This document shows positions 1-7,596 of a stretch of 21,496 bases of DNA, in pieces (within the stretch, counting starts at the first letter, position 1; each line of letters opens with the position of its first letter). The stretch is from Gammaproteobacteria bacterium. GTDB lineage: Bacteria > Pseudomonadota > Gammaproteobacteria > Pseudomonadales > Pseudomonadaceae. The notes below the pieces were generated by a model that did no database searches, was not told the origin of the DNA, and was given only the letters and a program-made list of their open reading frames with translations. A program made the position numbers and the translations under genes. Location of the stretch: positions 1-21,496 of the forward strand of contig JAAYHO010000182.1 in the NCBI GenBank assembly GCA_012735335.1. Reading direction: 5' to 3'.

Positions 1-1
1 A

Positions 2-1531
2 CGCGAGGCGCGTTCGCGCTTCTCCATCACCGACGCGGAAGTGGCCGACCTGGCCCGCCAGGCGCTGATCATCGAGAAGCACTACGGGCGCCCGATGGAC
101 ATCGAGTGGGCGAAGGACGGCGACGACGGCAAGCTGTACATCGTGCAGGCCCGTCCGGAAACCGTGAAGAGCCGCAGCAACGTCAACGTCATGGAGCGTT
201 ATCTGCTCAAGGACAAGGGCAGCGTGCTGGTAGAAGGTCGCGCCATCGGTCAGCGTATTGGTGCCGGTCCGGTGAAGATCATCCGTGACGTAGCGGAGAT
301 GGACAAGGTTCAGCCCGGCGATGTGCTGGTCTCCGACATGACCGACCCGGACTGGGAGCCGGTGATGAAGCGCGCGAGTGCTATTGTCACCAACCGTGGC
401 GGTCGTACCTGCCACGCGGCGATCATCGCCCGCGAGCTGGGTATCCCTGCGGTAGTCGGTTGCGGTAATGCCACCAGCGAGCTGAAGGACGGGCAGATGG
501 TTACCGTGTCCTGCGCCGAGGGTGATACCGGGATGATCTACGACGGTCGCCTGGATTTCGACATCCGTACCAACAGTGTGGATGCCATGCCGGAGCTGCC
601 GTTCAAGATCATGATGAACGTCGGCAACCCCGACCGCGCTTTTGATTTTGCCAACCTGCCCAACGAAGGTGTGGGGCTGGCGCGCCTGGAATTCATCATC
701 AACCGCATGATCGGTGTACACCCCAAGGCGCTGCTGAACTTCGACAGCCTGCCGTCCGAGGTCAAGGACAGTGTCGAGAAGCGTATCGCCGGTTACAGCG
801 ATCCGGTCAGTTTCTATGTGGACAAGCTGGTCGAGGGTGTCAGTACCCTGGCTGCAGCGTTCTGGCCGAAGAAGGTCATCGTTCGCCTGTCCGACTTCAA
901 GTCCAACGAATACGCCAACCTGATCGGCGGCCGTCTGTACGAGCCCGAGGAAGAGAACCCCATGCTGGGCTTCCGTGGGGCTTCGCGCTACATCAGCGAA
1001 TCCTTCCGCGACTGCTTCGAGCTCGAGTGCCGCGCGATGAAGCGTGTGCGCAATGAGATGGGGCTGACCAACGTCGAGCTCATGGTGCCCTTCGTGCGCA
1101 CCGTTGACGAAGCCAGTCAGGTAATCGACCTGCTGGCGGAGAATGGTCTCAAGCGCGGCGAAAATGGCCTGCGGGTGATCATGATGTGCGAGCTGCCGGC
1201 CAACGCACTGCTGGCTGACGAGTTCCTCGAACACTTCGACGGCTTCTCCATCGGTTCCAACGACCTGACCCAGCTGACCCTGGGACTGGACCGTGACTCC
1301 GGCATCATTGCTCACCTGTTCGATGAGCGTAACCCGGCGGTGAAGATTCTGCTGGCCAACGCAATCGCCGCCTGCCGCAAGGCCGACAAGTACATCGGCA
1401 TCTGTGGCCAGGGCCCGTCCGACCACCCGGATCTTGCGCGCTGGTTGATGGAGCAGGGCATCGAAAGTGTTTCGCTGAACCCGGACTCGGTGATGGACAC
1501 CTGGTTCTTCCTTGCGGAAAACAACGGCTGA
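2..1531 (+). CDS. ppsA: Phosphoenolpyruvate synthase, C-terminal part (5' end outside window)
   Basis: The reading frame is open from the window edge, so the N-terminal ATP-grasp domain is mostly missing. PEP synthase converts pyruvate, ATP and water to PEP, AMP and phosphate in the cytoplasm, the entry step of gluconeogenesis. Visible parts are the end of the nucleotide-binding domain (IVQARPETV), the swivelling phosphohistidine domain with GGRTCHAAI (catalytic His codon at 413-415), and the PEP/pyruvate-binding TIM barrel. The barrel ends with [20 protein letters not shown], carrying the catalytic Cys expected in this family. Seeing about 509 residues fits the C-terminal two thirds of a roughly 790-residue enzyme. 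The gene lies 19 bases upstream of rraA on the same strand and is probably cotranscribed with it. No frameshift is seen. Confidence 0.97.
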   Translation, partial: REARSRFSITDAEVADLARQALIIEKHYGRPMDIEWAKDGDDGKLYIVQARPETVKSRSNVNVMERYLLKDKGSVLVEGRAIGQRIGAGPVKIIRDVAEMDKVQPGDVLVSDMTDPDWEPVMKRASAIVTNRGGRTCHAAIIARELGIPAVVGCGNATSELKDGQMVTVSCAEGDTGMIYDGRLDFDIRTNSVDAMPELPFKIMMNVGNPDRAFDFANLPNEGVGLARLEFIINRMIGVHPKALLNFDSLPSEVKDSVEKRIAGYSDPVSFYVDKLVEGVSTLAAAFWPKKVIVRLSDFKSNEYANLIGGRLYEPEEENPMLGFRGASRYISESFRDCFELECRAMKRVRNEMGLTNVELMVPFVRTVDEASQVIDLLAENGLKRGENGLRVIMMCELPANALLADEFLEHFDGFSIGSNDLTQLTLGLDRDSGIIAHLFDERNPAVKILLANAIAACRKADKYIGICGQGPSDHPDLARWLMEQGIESVSLNPDSVMDTWFFLAENNG

Positions 1532-1550
1532 TCAGCCCAGGAGCAGAACG

Positions 1551-2036
1551 ATGCACTATATAACTCCGGATCTGTGTGACGCCTATCCTGACGTCGCGGT
1601 GGTGGAGCCCATGTTTGCCAACTTCGGCGGCCATGATTCCTTCGGTGGCGAGATCGTCACCGTCAAGTGCTTCGAGGACAACTCGGTAGTCAAGGAACTG
1701 GTCGATACCGATGGTACCGGCAAGGTCATGGTAGTGGACGGCGGTGCCTCCATGCGCCGTGCTCTGCTGGGCGACATGCTGGCAGAAAAGGCTGCGAACA
1801 ATGGCTGGGCAGGCATCATCGTGTACGGCTGTGTGCGTGATGTGGATGTGCTGGTGCAGACTGCTCTGGGTATCCAGGCGCTGGCCAGTCACCCGATGAA
1901 AACCGACAAACGCGGTATCGGTGATCACAACGTGCCGGTTACTTTCGGTGGTGTTACCTTCCGCCCCGGGGAGTATGTGTATGCTGACAACAACGGCATC
2001 ATTGTCTCCCCCACAGCGCTGAAAATGCCCGAATGA
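1551..2036 (+). CDS. rraA: RraA family protein (RNase E regulator / RraA-like aldolase fold)
   Basis: This 161-residue protein matches the RraA family over its full length ([47 protein letters not shown]). E. coli RraA binds RNase E and inhibits mRNA decay. Related proteins with a D-x20-R-D motif are class II pyruvate aldolases or oxaloacetate decarboxylases. Here Asp75 is followed by exactly 20 residues and then Arg96-Asp97, so the catalytic motif is present; as I recall it, E. coli RraA has RQ at the last pair. The name rraA therefore follows convention, and the biochemical role may differ. The ATG at 1551 is preceded by CAGGAG at a good distance and gives the usual family length. It follows ppsA by 19 bases and a hairpin closes the unit. 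Confidence 0.93.
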   Translation: MHYITPDLCDAYPDVAVVEPMFANFGGHDSFGGEIVTVKCFEDNSVVKELVDTDGTGKVMVVDGGASMRRALLGDMLAEKAANNGWAGIIVYGCVRDVDVLVQTALGIQALASHPMKTDKRGIGDHNVPVTFGGVTFRPGEYVYADNNGIIVSPTALKMPE

Positions 2037-2054
2037 CAGTGGTCTGACACGGAT

Positions 2055-2094
2055 ACGCATGCCGGGTGGGTGACATTACCTGCCCGGCATGCGT
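2055..2094 (+). terminator. Long hairpin after rraA, probable terminator
   Basis: A perfect 12-bp inverted repeat (ACGCATGCCGGG at 2055-2066, its complement at 2083-2094) extends inward with G-U and further pairs. It is followed by CTGTGTTT, a weak U-tract. It begins 18 bases after the rraA stop and lies upstream of cfrX. It probably ends ppsA-rraA transcription, or attenuates read-through into cfrX-cmpX. Confidence 0.6.
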
Positions 2095-2128
2095 CTGTGT
2101 TTGCGAAGTCACTTATTCGGAGACAACC

Positions 2129-2383
2129 ATGGACGATCCCTTTGAGCAGCACCTGCGCAGCCTGTTGCAGGATGATGCCTCGCCGCAGTCCTCCCCGGAG
2201 GATGACAAGCGTCTGGAACGGGTTCTGCATCGGGCGCATATTCACGGCGGTCTGTTCGACCTGCTGAAACTCTTTGCCAACTGGGGTTGGGTCATCAGCG
2301 AAGGCGGTGCCCGGGGCCTGCGCCATGCACGGCCGGTACGGCGCAGCACAAAAGACGCCTCTTCCTCTGATCTGAATACATAG
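2129..2383 (+). CDS. cfrX: CfrX-like small conserved protein of unknown function
   Basis: This 84-residue protein has an acidic, polar N-terminus (MDDPFEQHLRSLLQDDA), a helical centre (DLLKLFANWGWVISEG) and a basic Ser-rich tail. It has no signal peptide or clear membrane segment. The call rests on its position directly before cmpX and sigX, as with the small cfrX gene of P. aeruginosa, and on the resemblance I recall. The molecular function is unknown. The ATG at 2129 has GGAG seven bases upstream; an earlier in-frame GTG inside the rraA hairpin is less likely. The cmpX start follows 10 bases after the stop, so the two are almost certainly cotranscribed. Confidence 0.8.
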   Translation: MDDPFEQHLRSLLQDDASPQSSPEDDKRLERVLHRAHIHGGLFDLLKLFANWGWVISEGGARGLRHARPVRRSTKDASSSDLNT

Positions 2384-2393
2384 CGAGTCTGCC

Positions 2394-3215
2394 ATGGAAC
2401 ATGAAACCTGGAGCCAGAGCTTCATCCACGCGATGACCGCACTGTGGGCCAAGATAACCTCCTTCATACCGGATCTGCTTACCGCGCTGATCATCGTCCT
2501 GCTGGGCTTTGTGGTGGCCCGTATCATCGATGCGATTCTCAGCAAGGGGCTGGCCAAACTGGGCCTTGATCGCCTGATGCGTGGGGCAGGGGTCACCCGG
2601 ATGCTCGGCCGTATCGGTATCTCCTCGCCGGTATCGGCTGTCATCGGCAAGATCATCTACTGGTTCATCGTCCTGACCTTTGTGGTGTCCGCCGCAGAAA
2701 CCCTGGGGCTGGCCCGGGTGTCCGCGACGCTGGATGCCTTCGCTCTGTACCTGCCCAAGGTGTTCGGGGCTGCCCTGATTCTGCTGGCAGGTCTGCTGCT
2801 GTCGCACTTGGTGGCGGGGGTGGTGAAGGGGACTGTGGAAAGTATCGGCGCGGATTACGCCGGCGGTATCAGCCGCCTGGTTCAGGGCCTGCTGGTGATC
2901 ATCACCGTATCCCTGGCCATCGGCCAATTGCAGATAGAAACACAACTGCTCAACACCGTAATCGCCATTGTACTGGTGTCCTTCGGTGCTGCGGCGGCGC
3001 TGGCCATGGGGCTGGGCAGTCGGGATACCGTCAGCCAGATCATTGCCGGGGTTTATCTGCGCGAACTCTATGATGTCGGCGATCGCATCAGTGTGGATGA
3101 TATAGAAGGCGTGATTGAAGAGATCGGCACGGTCAAGACGTCGCTGGTGGACGATAACGGCACTATCATCTCGGTGCCGAACCGTGCACTGATAGAGAAG
3201 CCCGTGTCGCGCTGA
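2394..3215 (+). CDS. cmpX: CmpX, small mechanosensitive (MscS-type) inner-membrane channel protein
   Basis: This 273-residue membrane protein has hydrophobic segments at about 22-46, 85-107, 118-142, 160-180 and 187-212. The last is an Ala/Gly-rich helix (AAALAMGLGSRDTVSQIIAG) like the MscS pore helix. A short beta-rich MscS-like domain follows (YDVGDRISVDDIEGVIEEIG, then ISVPNRALIEKP). The long cytoplasmic cage of full MscS is absent, as in the CmpX type. In pseudomonads CmpX sits next to SigX and influences SigX activity, envelope stress and biofilm traits; its gating has not been shown from sequence. The start ATG at 2394 has only a weak Shine-Dalgarno, consistent with coupling to cfrX. 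sigX starts 42 bases downstream on the same strand. Confidence 0.92.
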   Translation: MEHETWSQSFIHAMTALWAKITSFIPDLLTALIIVLLGFVVARIIDAILSKGLAKLGLDRLMRGAGVTRMLGRIGISSPVSAVIGKIIYWFIVLTFVVSAAETLGLARVSATLDAFALYLPKVFGAALILLAGLLLSHLVAGVVKGTVESIGADYAGGISRLVQGLLVIITVSLAIGQLQIETQLLNTVIAIVLVSFGAAAALAMGLGSRDTVSQIIAGVYLRELYDVGDRISVDDIEGVIEEIGTVKTSLVDDNGTIISVPNRALIEKPVSR

Positions 3216-3257
3216 GCGTGACACGGATATAACACTTCACTGATTGAAGACGCTGTC

Positions 3258-3839
3258 TTGACTGACTCATCCGCTTTGCGCAGCCGCAGCCAGCTATCCG
3301 AGATGACGGATGAAGAGCTGGTTATTCGTGCCAAGCGTGAACTTTTTCATACTACAGTTGCCTATGAAGAGTTGATGCGAAGGTATCAGCGCACTCTGTT
3401 CAATGTGTGTGCACGTTACCTTGGCAATGAACGGGATGCTGATGATGTATGTCAGGAGGTAATGCTCAAGGTACTGCATGGACTCAAGCAGTTCGAGGGC
3501 AAGGCCAAGTTCAAGACATGGCTATATAGTATTACCTATAACGAATGCATTACCCAGTATCGGAAAGAGAAGCGGAAAAGACGGTTGTATGATGCGCTGA
3601 GTCTGGATGGGCAGGAAGAAGCGCACGAGCCTGAACAACCTGAGGTAGACAGCAAAGGCCTTGATCACTGGCTGGTGCACGTCAATCAGGTCGACCGGGA
3701 GATACTGGTGCTGCGCTTCGTGGCAGAGCTGGAGTTCCAGGAGATAGCGGACATCATGAACATGGGGCTCAGTGCTACCAAGATGCGTTATAAACGTGCC
3801 TTGGAGAAACTGAGAAAACATATAAGTAATCCCTTTTAG
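3258..3839 (+). CDS. sigX: ECF sigma factor SigX
   Basis: This 193-residue sigma factor has region 2 at about residues 36-110 (YEELMRRYQRTLFNVCARYL, DADDVCQEVMLKV, FKTWLYSITYNECITQYRKE) and region 4 at about 140-190 (DREILVLRFVAELEFQEIAD, then LSATKMRYKRALEKLRK). These match Pseudomonas SigX closely. SigX directs genes for cell-wall stress, fatty-acid synthesis and oprF, which lies directly downstream. No ATG fits the N-terminus. The TTG at 3258 gives a leader similar in length to the P. aeruginosa protein, but its Shine-Dalgarno (TTGAAGACG) is poor; the next ATG, at 3303, would remove about 15 residues. The gene is visibly richer in A/T codons (ATA, TAT, AGT, CAT) than cmpX and oprF. No anti-sigma gene is adjacent. 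Confidence 0.93.
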   Translation: MTDSSALRSRSQLSEMTDEELVIRAKRELFHTTVAYEELMRRYQRTLFNVCARYLGNERDADDVCQEVMLKVLHGLKQFEGKAKFKTWLYSITYNECITQYRKEKRKRRLYDALSLDGQEEAHEPEQPEVDSKGLDHWLVHVNQVDREILVLRFVAELEFQEIADIMNMGLSATKMRYKRALEKLRKHISNPF

Positions 3840-3851
3840 GTCGATTTCTTA

Positions 3852-3878
3852 TTGATATTCCTGCAACTCTGCTATACT
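3852..3878 (+). promoter_or_regulatory. Candidate sigma-70 promoter for oprF
   Basis: TTGATA (3852-3857) and TATACT (3873-3878) are separated by 15 bases, in the AT-rich gap after sigX. This could give an oprF transcript with a leader of about 50 bases. The oprF promoter in pseudomonads also responds to SigX, but I could not assign a SigX -35/-10 pair with confidence in 3840-3934. Confidence 0.5.
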
Positions 3879-3934
3879 ACGCATCGAGTTTTGCGCAAAC
3901 CTAACGTCCGAATGGATTAAACGGGGATTCACAG

Positions 3935-4897
3935 ATGAAATTGAAAAACACAGTAGGTATCTTTGTAAGCGCAGCCATGGCTGTCTCTGCGCTTCCTGTA
4001 ATGGCTCAGAGTGCCGGCTCGGTTGAAGTTGAAGCTTTCGCCAAACGCTACTTCACCGACAGCATGCGCAACCTGGACGATGGTGCTCTGGTCGGTGGCA
4101 GCATTGGCTACTTCCTCACTGACAATGTGCAGCTGAGCACCAGCCTGGGTACTTACAAGAGCCTGGAATCCGACATCACCGGTGAAGACATCGATGGTCG
4201 TCTGGCTGCCATTGAAGCCGTTTACCATTTCGGACAGGGCGCGATCCGTCCCTACGTTTCCGGTGGCTTCGGTCATCAGGAGCTGGATCAGATCGGTACC
4301 AACCAGCGTGACCGTACCACCATGGCCATGGCCGGTTTCGGTGTGAAGAACTACCTGAACGAAAACTTCTTCGTCAAGGCTGGTGTTGATGCTCTGCACG
4401 GTCTGGACCATGGCAACACCGAGTGGCAAGCTGGTGTTGGTCTGGGTCTGAACTTCGGTGGCGCCAAGCCGGCCCCGGTTGTAGCTCAGGCTGAACCGGC
4501 TCCTGCTCCGGCCCCGGCTCCAGAGCCCGCTCCGGAAATGCAATCGGTACGTGTTGAGCTGGACGTCAAGTTCGACTTCGACCGCGACACCATTCGCCCT
4601 GAGTACCGTCAGGACATCCAGAGTCTGGCCGAGTTCATGAAGACCTATCCTTCGGTTACCACTACCGTTGAAGGTCACACTGACTCCGTAGGTAACGATG
4701 CCTACAACCAGGGTCTGTCCGAGCGTCGGGCCAACTCTGTTCGTCAGGCGCTGATCGACGAAGGTGTTGAGGCTTCCCGTGTCAACGCTGCTGGCTACGG
4801 CGAGTCCAACCCGATCGCTGACAACGCTACTGCTGATGGTCGTGCGATGAACCGTCGCGTGGAAGCAGAAGTGGAAACTCAGGTTGAAGTTCGTTAA
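3935..4897 (+). CDS. oprF: OprF, major outer-membrane porin with OmpA-like peptidoglycan-binding domain
   Basis: This 320-residue protein starts with a signal peptide cleaved probably after VMA (residue 24). An eight-strand OmpA-type barrel follows (about 25-175), then a Pro/Ala linker (about 178-203, PAPAPAPAPEPAP), then an OmpA C-terminal domain (about 205-310; VKFDFDRDTI, VEGHTDSVGN, LSERRANSVRQALIDEGV, GYGESNP, RAMNRRVE) that binds peptidoglycan. OprF links the outer membrane to the cell wall and forms a small nonspecific pore. The protein contains no cysteine at all. P. aeruginosa OprF (about 350 residues) has a four-cysteine segment between barrel and C-domain that is missing here. Clean AGGGGATT-type Shine-Dalgarno context precedes ATG 3935, and codon use looks that of a highly expressed gene. 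Confidence 0.97.
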   Translation: MKLKNTVGIFVSAAMAVSALPVMAQSAGSVEVEAFAKRYFTDSMRNLDDGALVGGSIGYFLTDNVQLSTSLGTYKSLESDITGEDIDGRLAAIEAVYHFGQGAIRPYVSGGFGHQELDQIGTNQRDRTTMAMAGFGVKNYLNENFFVKAGVDALHGLDHGNTEWQAGVGLGLNFGGAKPAPVVAQAEPAPAPAPAPEPAPEMQSVRVELDVKFDFDRDTIRPEYRQDIQSLAEFMKTYPSVTTTVEGHTDSVGNDAYNQGLSERRANSVRQALIDEGVEASRVNAAGYGESNPIADNATADGRAMNRRVEAEVETQVEVR

Positions 4898-4912
4898 TCG
4901 AACCTCAGCAAC

Positions 4913-4943
4913 AAAAAACCCGGTCATATGACCGGGTTTTTTT
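4913..4943. terminator. Bidirectional Rho-independent terminator between oprF and the thioesterase gene
   Basis: Six A residues, the palindrome CCCGGTCA-TA-TGACCGGG (4919-4936) and seven T residues make a textbook intrinsic terminator on both strands. It serves oprF (+) and the convergent gene at 4962-5405 (-). Confidence 0.95.
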
Positions 4944-4961
4944 ATTGTCCATCGGGGGTGA

Positions 4962-5405
4962 TCAGTCGACCTGATTGACACCGGGGAAGCGCAGCCGGAA
5001 GTCCTCGGGCATGGGAGTAACCTTGGCCGCGAGGAAGTTGTAGAAAACAAAGCCGGACTTGGCCAGCGCGACCAGCTCGCCATTGTCGGACTTGGTGATG
5101 CGGAAGATGATATCCCCGCCATACTTGTTCAGATCCATCAGGCCCACCTCGAACACCAGGGTTTCTCTGGCAAAGGCTTCACGACGGTAGGTGGTGGCCA
5201 GGTCGGTGACTATGATGCCGACATCGTTGACGCTGACTTCCTCAATGCCGAACTGGTACAGGAAACGGGCTCTGGCTTCGGAGATCATCGACACCATGGA
5301 GTCGTTGGCCAGATGCTTGCCGGAGTTGATATCGGTAATGCGGACGGTCAGTTGTGTGGTGAAGTAGAACTGATCTTCCGGGAATTCCAAATGTAAACGT
5401 GCCAT
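4962..5405 (-). CDS. Hot-dog-fold acyl-CoA thioesterase (4-hydroxybenzoyl-CoA thioesterase-like)
   Basis: This 147-residue protein has the single hot-dog domain architecture: VRITDINSGKHLANDSMVSM, then ISEARARFLYQFG on the central helix, then beta strands (ETLVFEVGLMDL, GDIIFRITK, ALAKSGFVFYNF). The family hydrolyses acyl-CoA or acyl-ACP thioesters in the cytoplasm. The substrate cannot be read from sequence. The start at 5405 is the only ATG that keeps the first beta strand; the upstream Shine-Dalgarno is weak. A candidate promoter lies about 70-100 bases upstream. The gene is monocistronic, between two terminators. Confidence 0.85.
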   Translation of the reverse strand: MARLHLEFPEDQFYFTTQLTVRITDINSGKHLANDSMVSMISEARARFLYQFGIEEVSVNDVGIIVTDLATTYRREAFARETLVFEVGLMDLNKYGGDIIFRITKSDNGELVALAKSGFVFYNFLAAKVTPMPEDFRLRFPGVNQVD

Positions 5406-5475
5406 TTCTTATAAAACCTGCTGCTGCATGATATGCCGACAGCGCCGAAGGCTGCATGCCGGTAACGGAGCGCGT

Positions 5476-5505
5476 ATTGTACGCGACCGGGCTGAGGGGT
5501 GACAG
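5476..5505 (-). promoter_or_regulatory. Candidate promoter of the thioesterase gene, with overlapping small palindrome
   Basis: On the minus strand TACAAT (plus 5476-5481) is preceded at 18 bases by CTGTCA. The -10 lies inside the inverted repeat CGCGTA-TTG-TACGCG (5471-5485), which could be an operator or chance. The spacing is plausible, but the -35 match is only partial. Confidence 0.4.
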
Positions 5506-5528
5506 CGACACACTGACTCCCATACGGA

Positions 5529-5552
5529 AAAGGCCACCCGAAGGTGGCCTTT
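5529..5552 (-). terminator. aceA terminator with UUCG tetraloop
   Basis: The minus-strand RNA forms a perfect 10-bp stem, AAAGGCCACC / GGUGGCCUUU, closed by the extra-stable UUCG loop and followed by UUUUCC. It begins about 36 bases after the aceA stop codon. Confidence 0.92.
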
Positions 5553-5588
5553 CCAAAACACCGGGCTGGAGCCCGAGAATCAGCTCAA

Positions 5589-7184
5589 TCAGAACTGGTT
5601 CATGGTGTTGTCTTTACCGCCAGCTTTCAGAGCAGCTTCACCAGCGAAGTACTCTTTATGGTTGTCGCCGATATCGGAGCCAGCCATGTTCTGGTGACGT
5701 ACACAGGCGATACCCTGACGGATTTCCTGACGCTGAACGCCTTTCACGTAGGCCAGCATGCCTTCGTCGGCGAAGTAGCCTTTTGCCAGGTTGTCGGTGG
5801 ACAGCGCGGCAGTGTGGTAGGTCGGCAGGGTGATCAGGTGGTGGAAGATGCCTGCTTCGCGCGATGCGTCCTTCTGGAAGGTACGGATGCGCTCGTCGGC
5901 TTCGTTGCACAGCTCGGTTTCGTCGTACTCCGCGCTCATCAGGTTGTTGCGGTCGTAGGCGGAAACGTCCTTGCCCTGAGCAGCCCAATCGTCGAATACC
6001 TGCTGACGGAAGTTCAGGGTCCAGTTGAAGGACGGGCTGTTGTTGTAAACCAGCTTGGCATTCGGAGCCACTGCGCGGATGCGGTTGACCATCTCGGCGA
6101 TCTGGCCAACGTGCGGCTTCTCGGTTTCGATCCACAGCAGGTCGGCACCGTTCTGCAGGGAAGTGATGCAGTCCAGAACTACGCGATCAATGCCAGTGCC
6201 TTCGCGGAACTGGAACAGGCCAGAGGCCAGACGCTTGGGCTTGAGCAGCTTGCCGTTGGCCTTGATGACCACGTCGCCGTTTTCGATGTCGTAAGCACTG
6301 GTGATGTACTCGCCATCGATGAAGCTGTTGTACTGGTCACCCAGGTCGCCCGGCTCGTTGGTTACGGCGATCTGTTTGGTCAGACCGGCACCCAGGGAGT
6401 CGGTACGGGCAACGATCACACCGTCGTCAACGCCCAGCTCGAGGAAGGCATAGCGAACAGCGTTGATCTTGGCCAGGAACTCGGCGTGGGGAACGGTTAC
6501 CTTACCGTCCTGGTGACCGCACTGCTTCTCGTCGGAAACCTGGTTCTCGATCTGGATGCAGCAGGCACCTGCTTCGATCATCTGCTTGGCCATCAGGTAG
6601 GTGGCTTCAGCGTTACCGAAACCGGCATCGATGTCGGCAATGATCGGCACAACGTGGGTTTCATAGCCGTCGATCTGGGCTTGGATTTCTGCTTCCTTGG
6701 CCTTGTTGCCTTCAGCGCGGGCGTCGTCCAGTGCGGTGAACAGCAGGTCCAGCTCACGGGTGTCAGCCTGGCGCAGGAAGGTGTACAGCTCTTCGATCAG
6801 GCCGGCAACGGTGGTCTTCTCGTGCATGGACTGGTCGGGCAGGGGGCCGAAATCGGAACGCAGGGCGGCAACCATCCAGCCGGACAGGTACAGGTAGCGT
6901 TTGTCGGTGGTTTTCAGGTGCTTTTTGATGGAGATCAGCTTCTGCTGACCGATGAAGCCGTGCCAGCAGCCCAGGGACTGTGTGTAGACAGAGTTGTCGG
7001 CGTCGTAGTCGGCCATGTCCTTGCGCATGATGGCGGCGGTGTACTTGGCAATATCCAGACCGGTCTTGAAGCGGTTCTGTACGCGCATGCGAGCGGCGTA
7101 TTCCGGGTTGATTGCGCTCCAACCGTTACCTGCGGCTTCTTTCAGTGCGGCAACAGCTTTGATCTCGTTTTGGTAAGCTGACAT
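5589..7184 (-). CDS. aceA: Isocitrate lyase (long Pseudomonas-type form)
   Basis: Isocitrate lyase splits isocitrate to glyoxylate and succinate, the first step of the glyoxylate shunt, needed for growth on acetate and fatty acids. The protein is 531 residues, the length of the pseudomonad form and longer than the E. coli enzyme. Seen are IADIDAGFGNAEATYLMAKQ (Mg binding region), the catalytic loop KQCGH (Cys near residue 222), and YNNSPSFNW in the C-terminal half. The ATG at 7184 is preceded by AAGGA; a TTG two codons upstream is in frame but unlikely. The gene stands alone between its own terminator and a leader of several hundred bases. A candidate promoter and operator lie at 7563-7624. 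Confidence 0.97.
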   Translation of the reverse strand: MSAYQNEIKAVAALKEAAGNGWSAINPEYAARMRVQNRFKTGLDIAKYTAAIMRKDMADYDADNSVYTQSLGCWHGFIGQQKLISIKKHLKTTDKRYLYLSGWMVAALRSDFGPLPDQSMHEKTTVAGLIEELYTFLRQADTRELDLLFTALDDARAEGNKAKEAEIQAQIDGYETHVVPIIADIDAGFGNAEATYLMAKQMIEAGACCIQIENQVSDEKQCGHQDGKVTVPHAEFLAKINAVRYAFLELGVDDGVIVARTDSLGAGLTKQIAVTNEPGDLGDQYNSFIDGEYITSAYDIENGDVVIKANGKLLKPKRLASGLFQFREGTGIDRVVLDCITSLQNGADLLWIETEKPHVGQIAEMVNRIRAVAPNAKLVYNNSPSFNWTLNFRQQVFDDWAAQGKDVSAYDRNNLMSAEYDETELCNEADERIRTFQKDASREAGIFHHLITLPTYHTAALSTDNLAKGYFADEGMLAYVKGVQRQEIRQGIACVRHQNMAGSDIGDNHKEYFAGEAALKAGGKDNTMNQF

Positions 7185-7562
7185 GGTCAATCCTTCAAAA
7201 TGTGCGTTTGGTTCTGACGTTGAGTCGACCCCGAACCCTTCAGCCTGAGCTTGGGTGCGGCACTCCGCAGTGCGTCGAAACAGTGACCGGAATTGAAGAA
7301 TGACAAGAGAGAGGAGGGTGACGAACAGTCCGCCATGATTCGAATGGTGTGCCTGATCAAGCTCGCGCCTGGTTCGGCAGAGGCCATTCCTGTGTCATGC
7401 AGGCTGCTACGTTTAAAATCGCTTCCCCGTCCCTCAGGACAACTTCGTTCCAGTCGCAACCTCGTCGAACTGCCTTGTGGGCGGTAGGGACACGGATGAC
7501 CTCTTTGGTTCAGCAGTCATCCGGAGCCCCTTGAGAGGGCTCTGGCTAGCGGGAGCGGGGCA
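7185..7562 (-). other. Long non-coding leader upstream of aceA
   Basis: No convincing gene lies in 7185-7638. If transcription starts just after the -10 at 7563-7568, the aceA mRNA has an untranslated leader of roughly 370 bases. Small hairpins are visible: TGCGG-CACT-CCGCA (7256-7269) and GAGCCC/GGGCTC (arms 7524-7529 and 7537-7542). Frames open here have no Shine-Dalgarno support or family resemblance. A second promoter nearer aceA is possible but was not recognised. Confidence 0.45.
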
Positions 7563-7591
7563 ATAATGCAACTTCATAAAGCAGAAGTCAA
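7563..7591 (-). promoter_or_regulatory. Candidate sigma-70 promoter for aceA
   Basis: On the minus strand TTGACT (plus 7586-7591) is followed after 17 bases by CATTAT (plus 7563-7568), in a locally AT-rich stretch. A palindrome ends 5 bases upstream of the -35. Confidence 0.55.
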
Positions 7592-7596
7592 TGCAC

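Noticed and set aside
2045..3230. The ten-mer GACACGGATA seen after both rraA and cmpX.
   Set aside because: Only two copies without shared flanking structure or position relative to promoters; likely chance.
5471..5485. Palindrome CGCGTA-TTG-TACGCG as an operator.
   Set aside because: It is short, GC-rich and single; it overlaps a candidate -10, but nothing else supports regulation, so it is only mentioned with the promoter.
5544..7181. A 545-codon open frame on the plus strand, antisense to aceA.
   Set aside because: It mirrors the isocitrate lyase gene, has no Shine-Dalgarno and a low-complexity, Val/Gly/Gln-rich translation typical of the antisense of a GC-rich gene with strong codon bias.
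7187..7459. A 90-codon minus-strand frame ending next to aceA.
   Set aside because: It lies in the aceA leader, lacks a Shine-Dalgarno and has an unlikely composition. I treat the region as untranslated.
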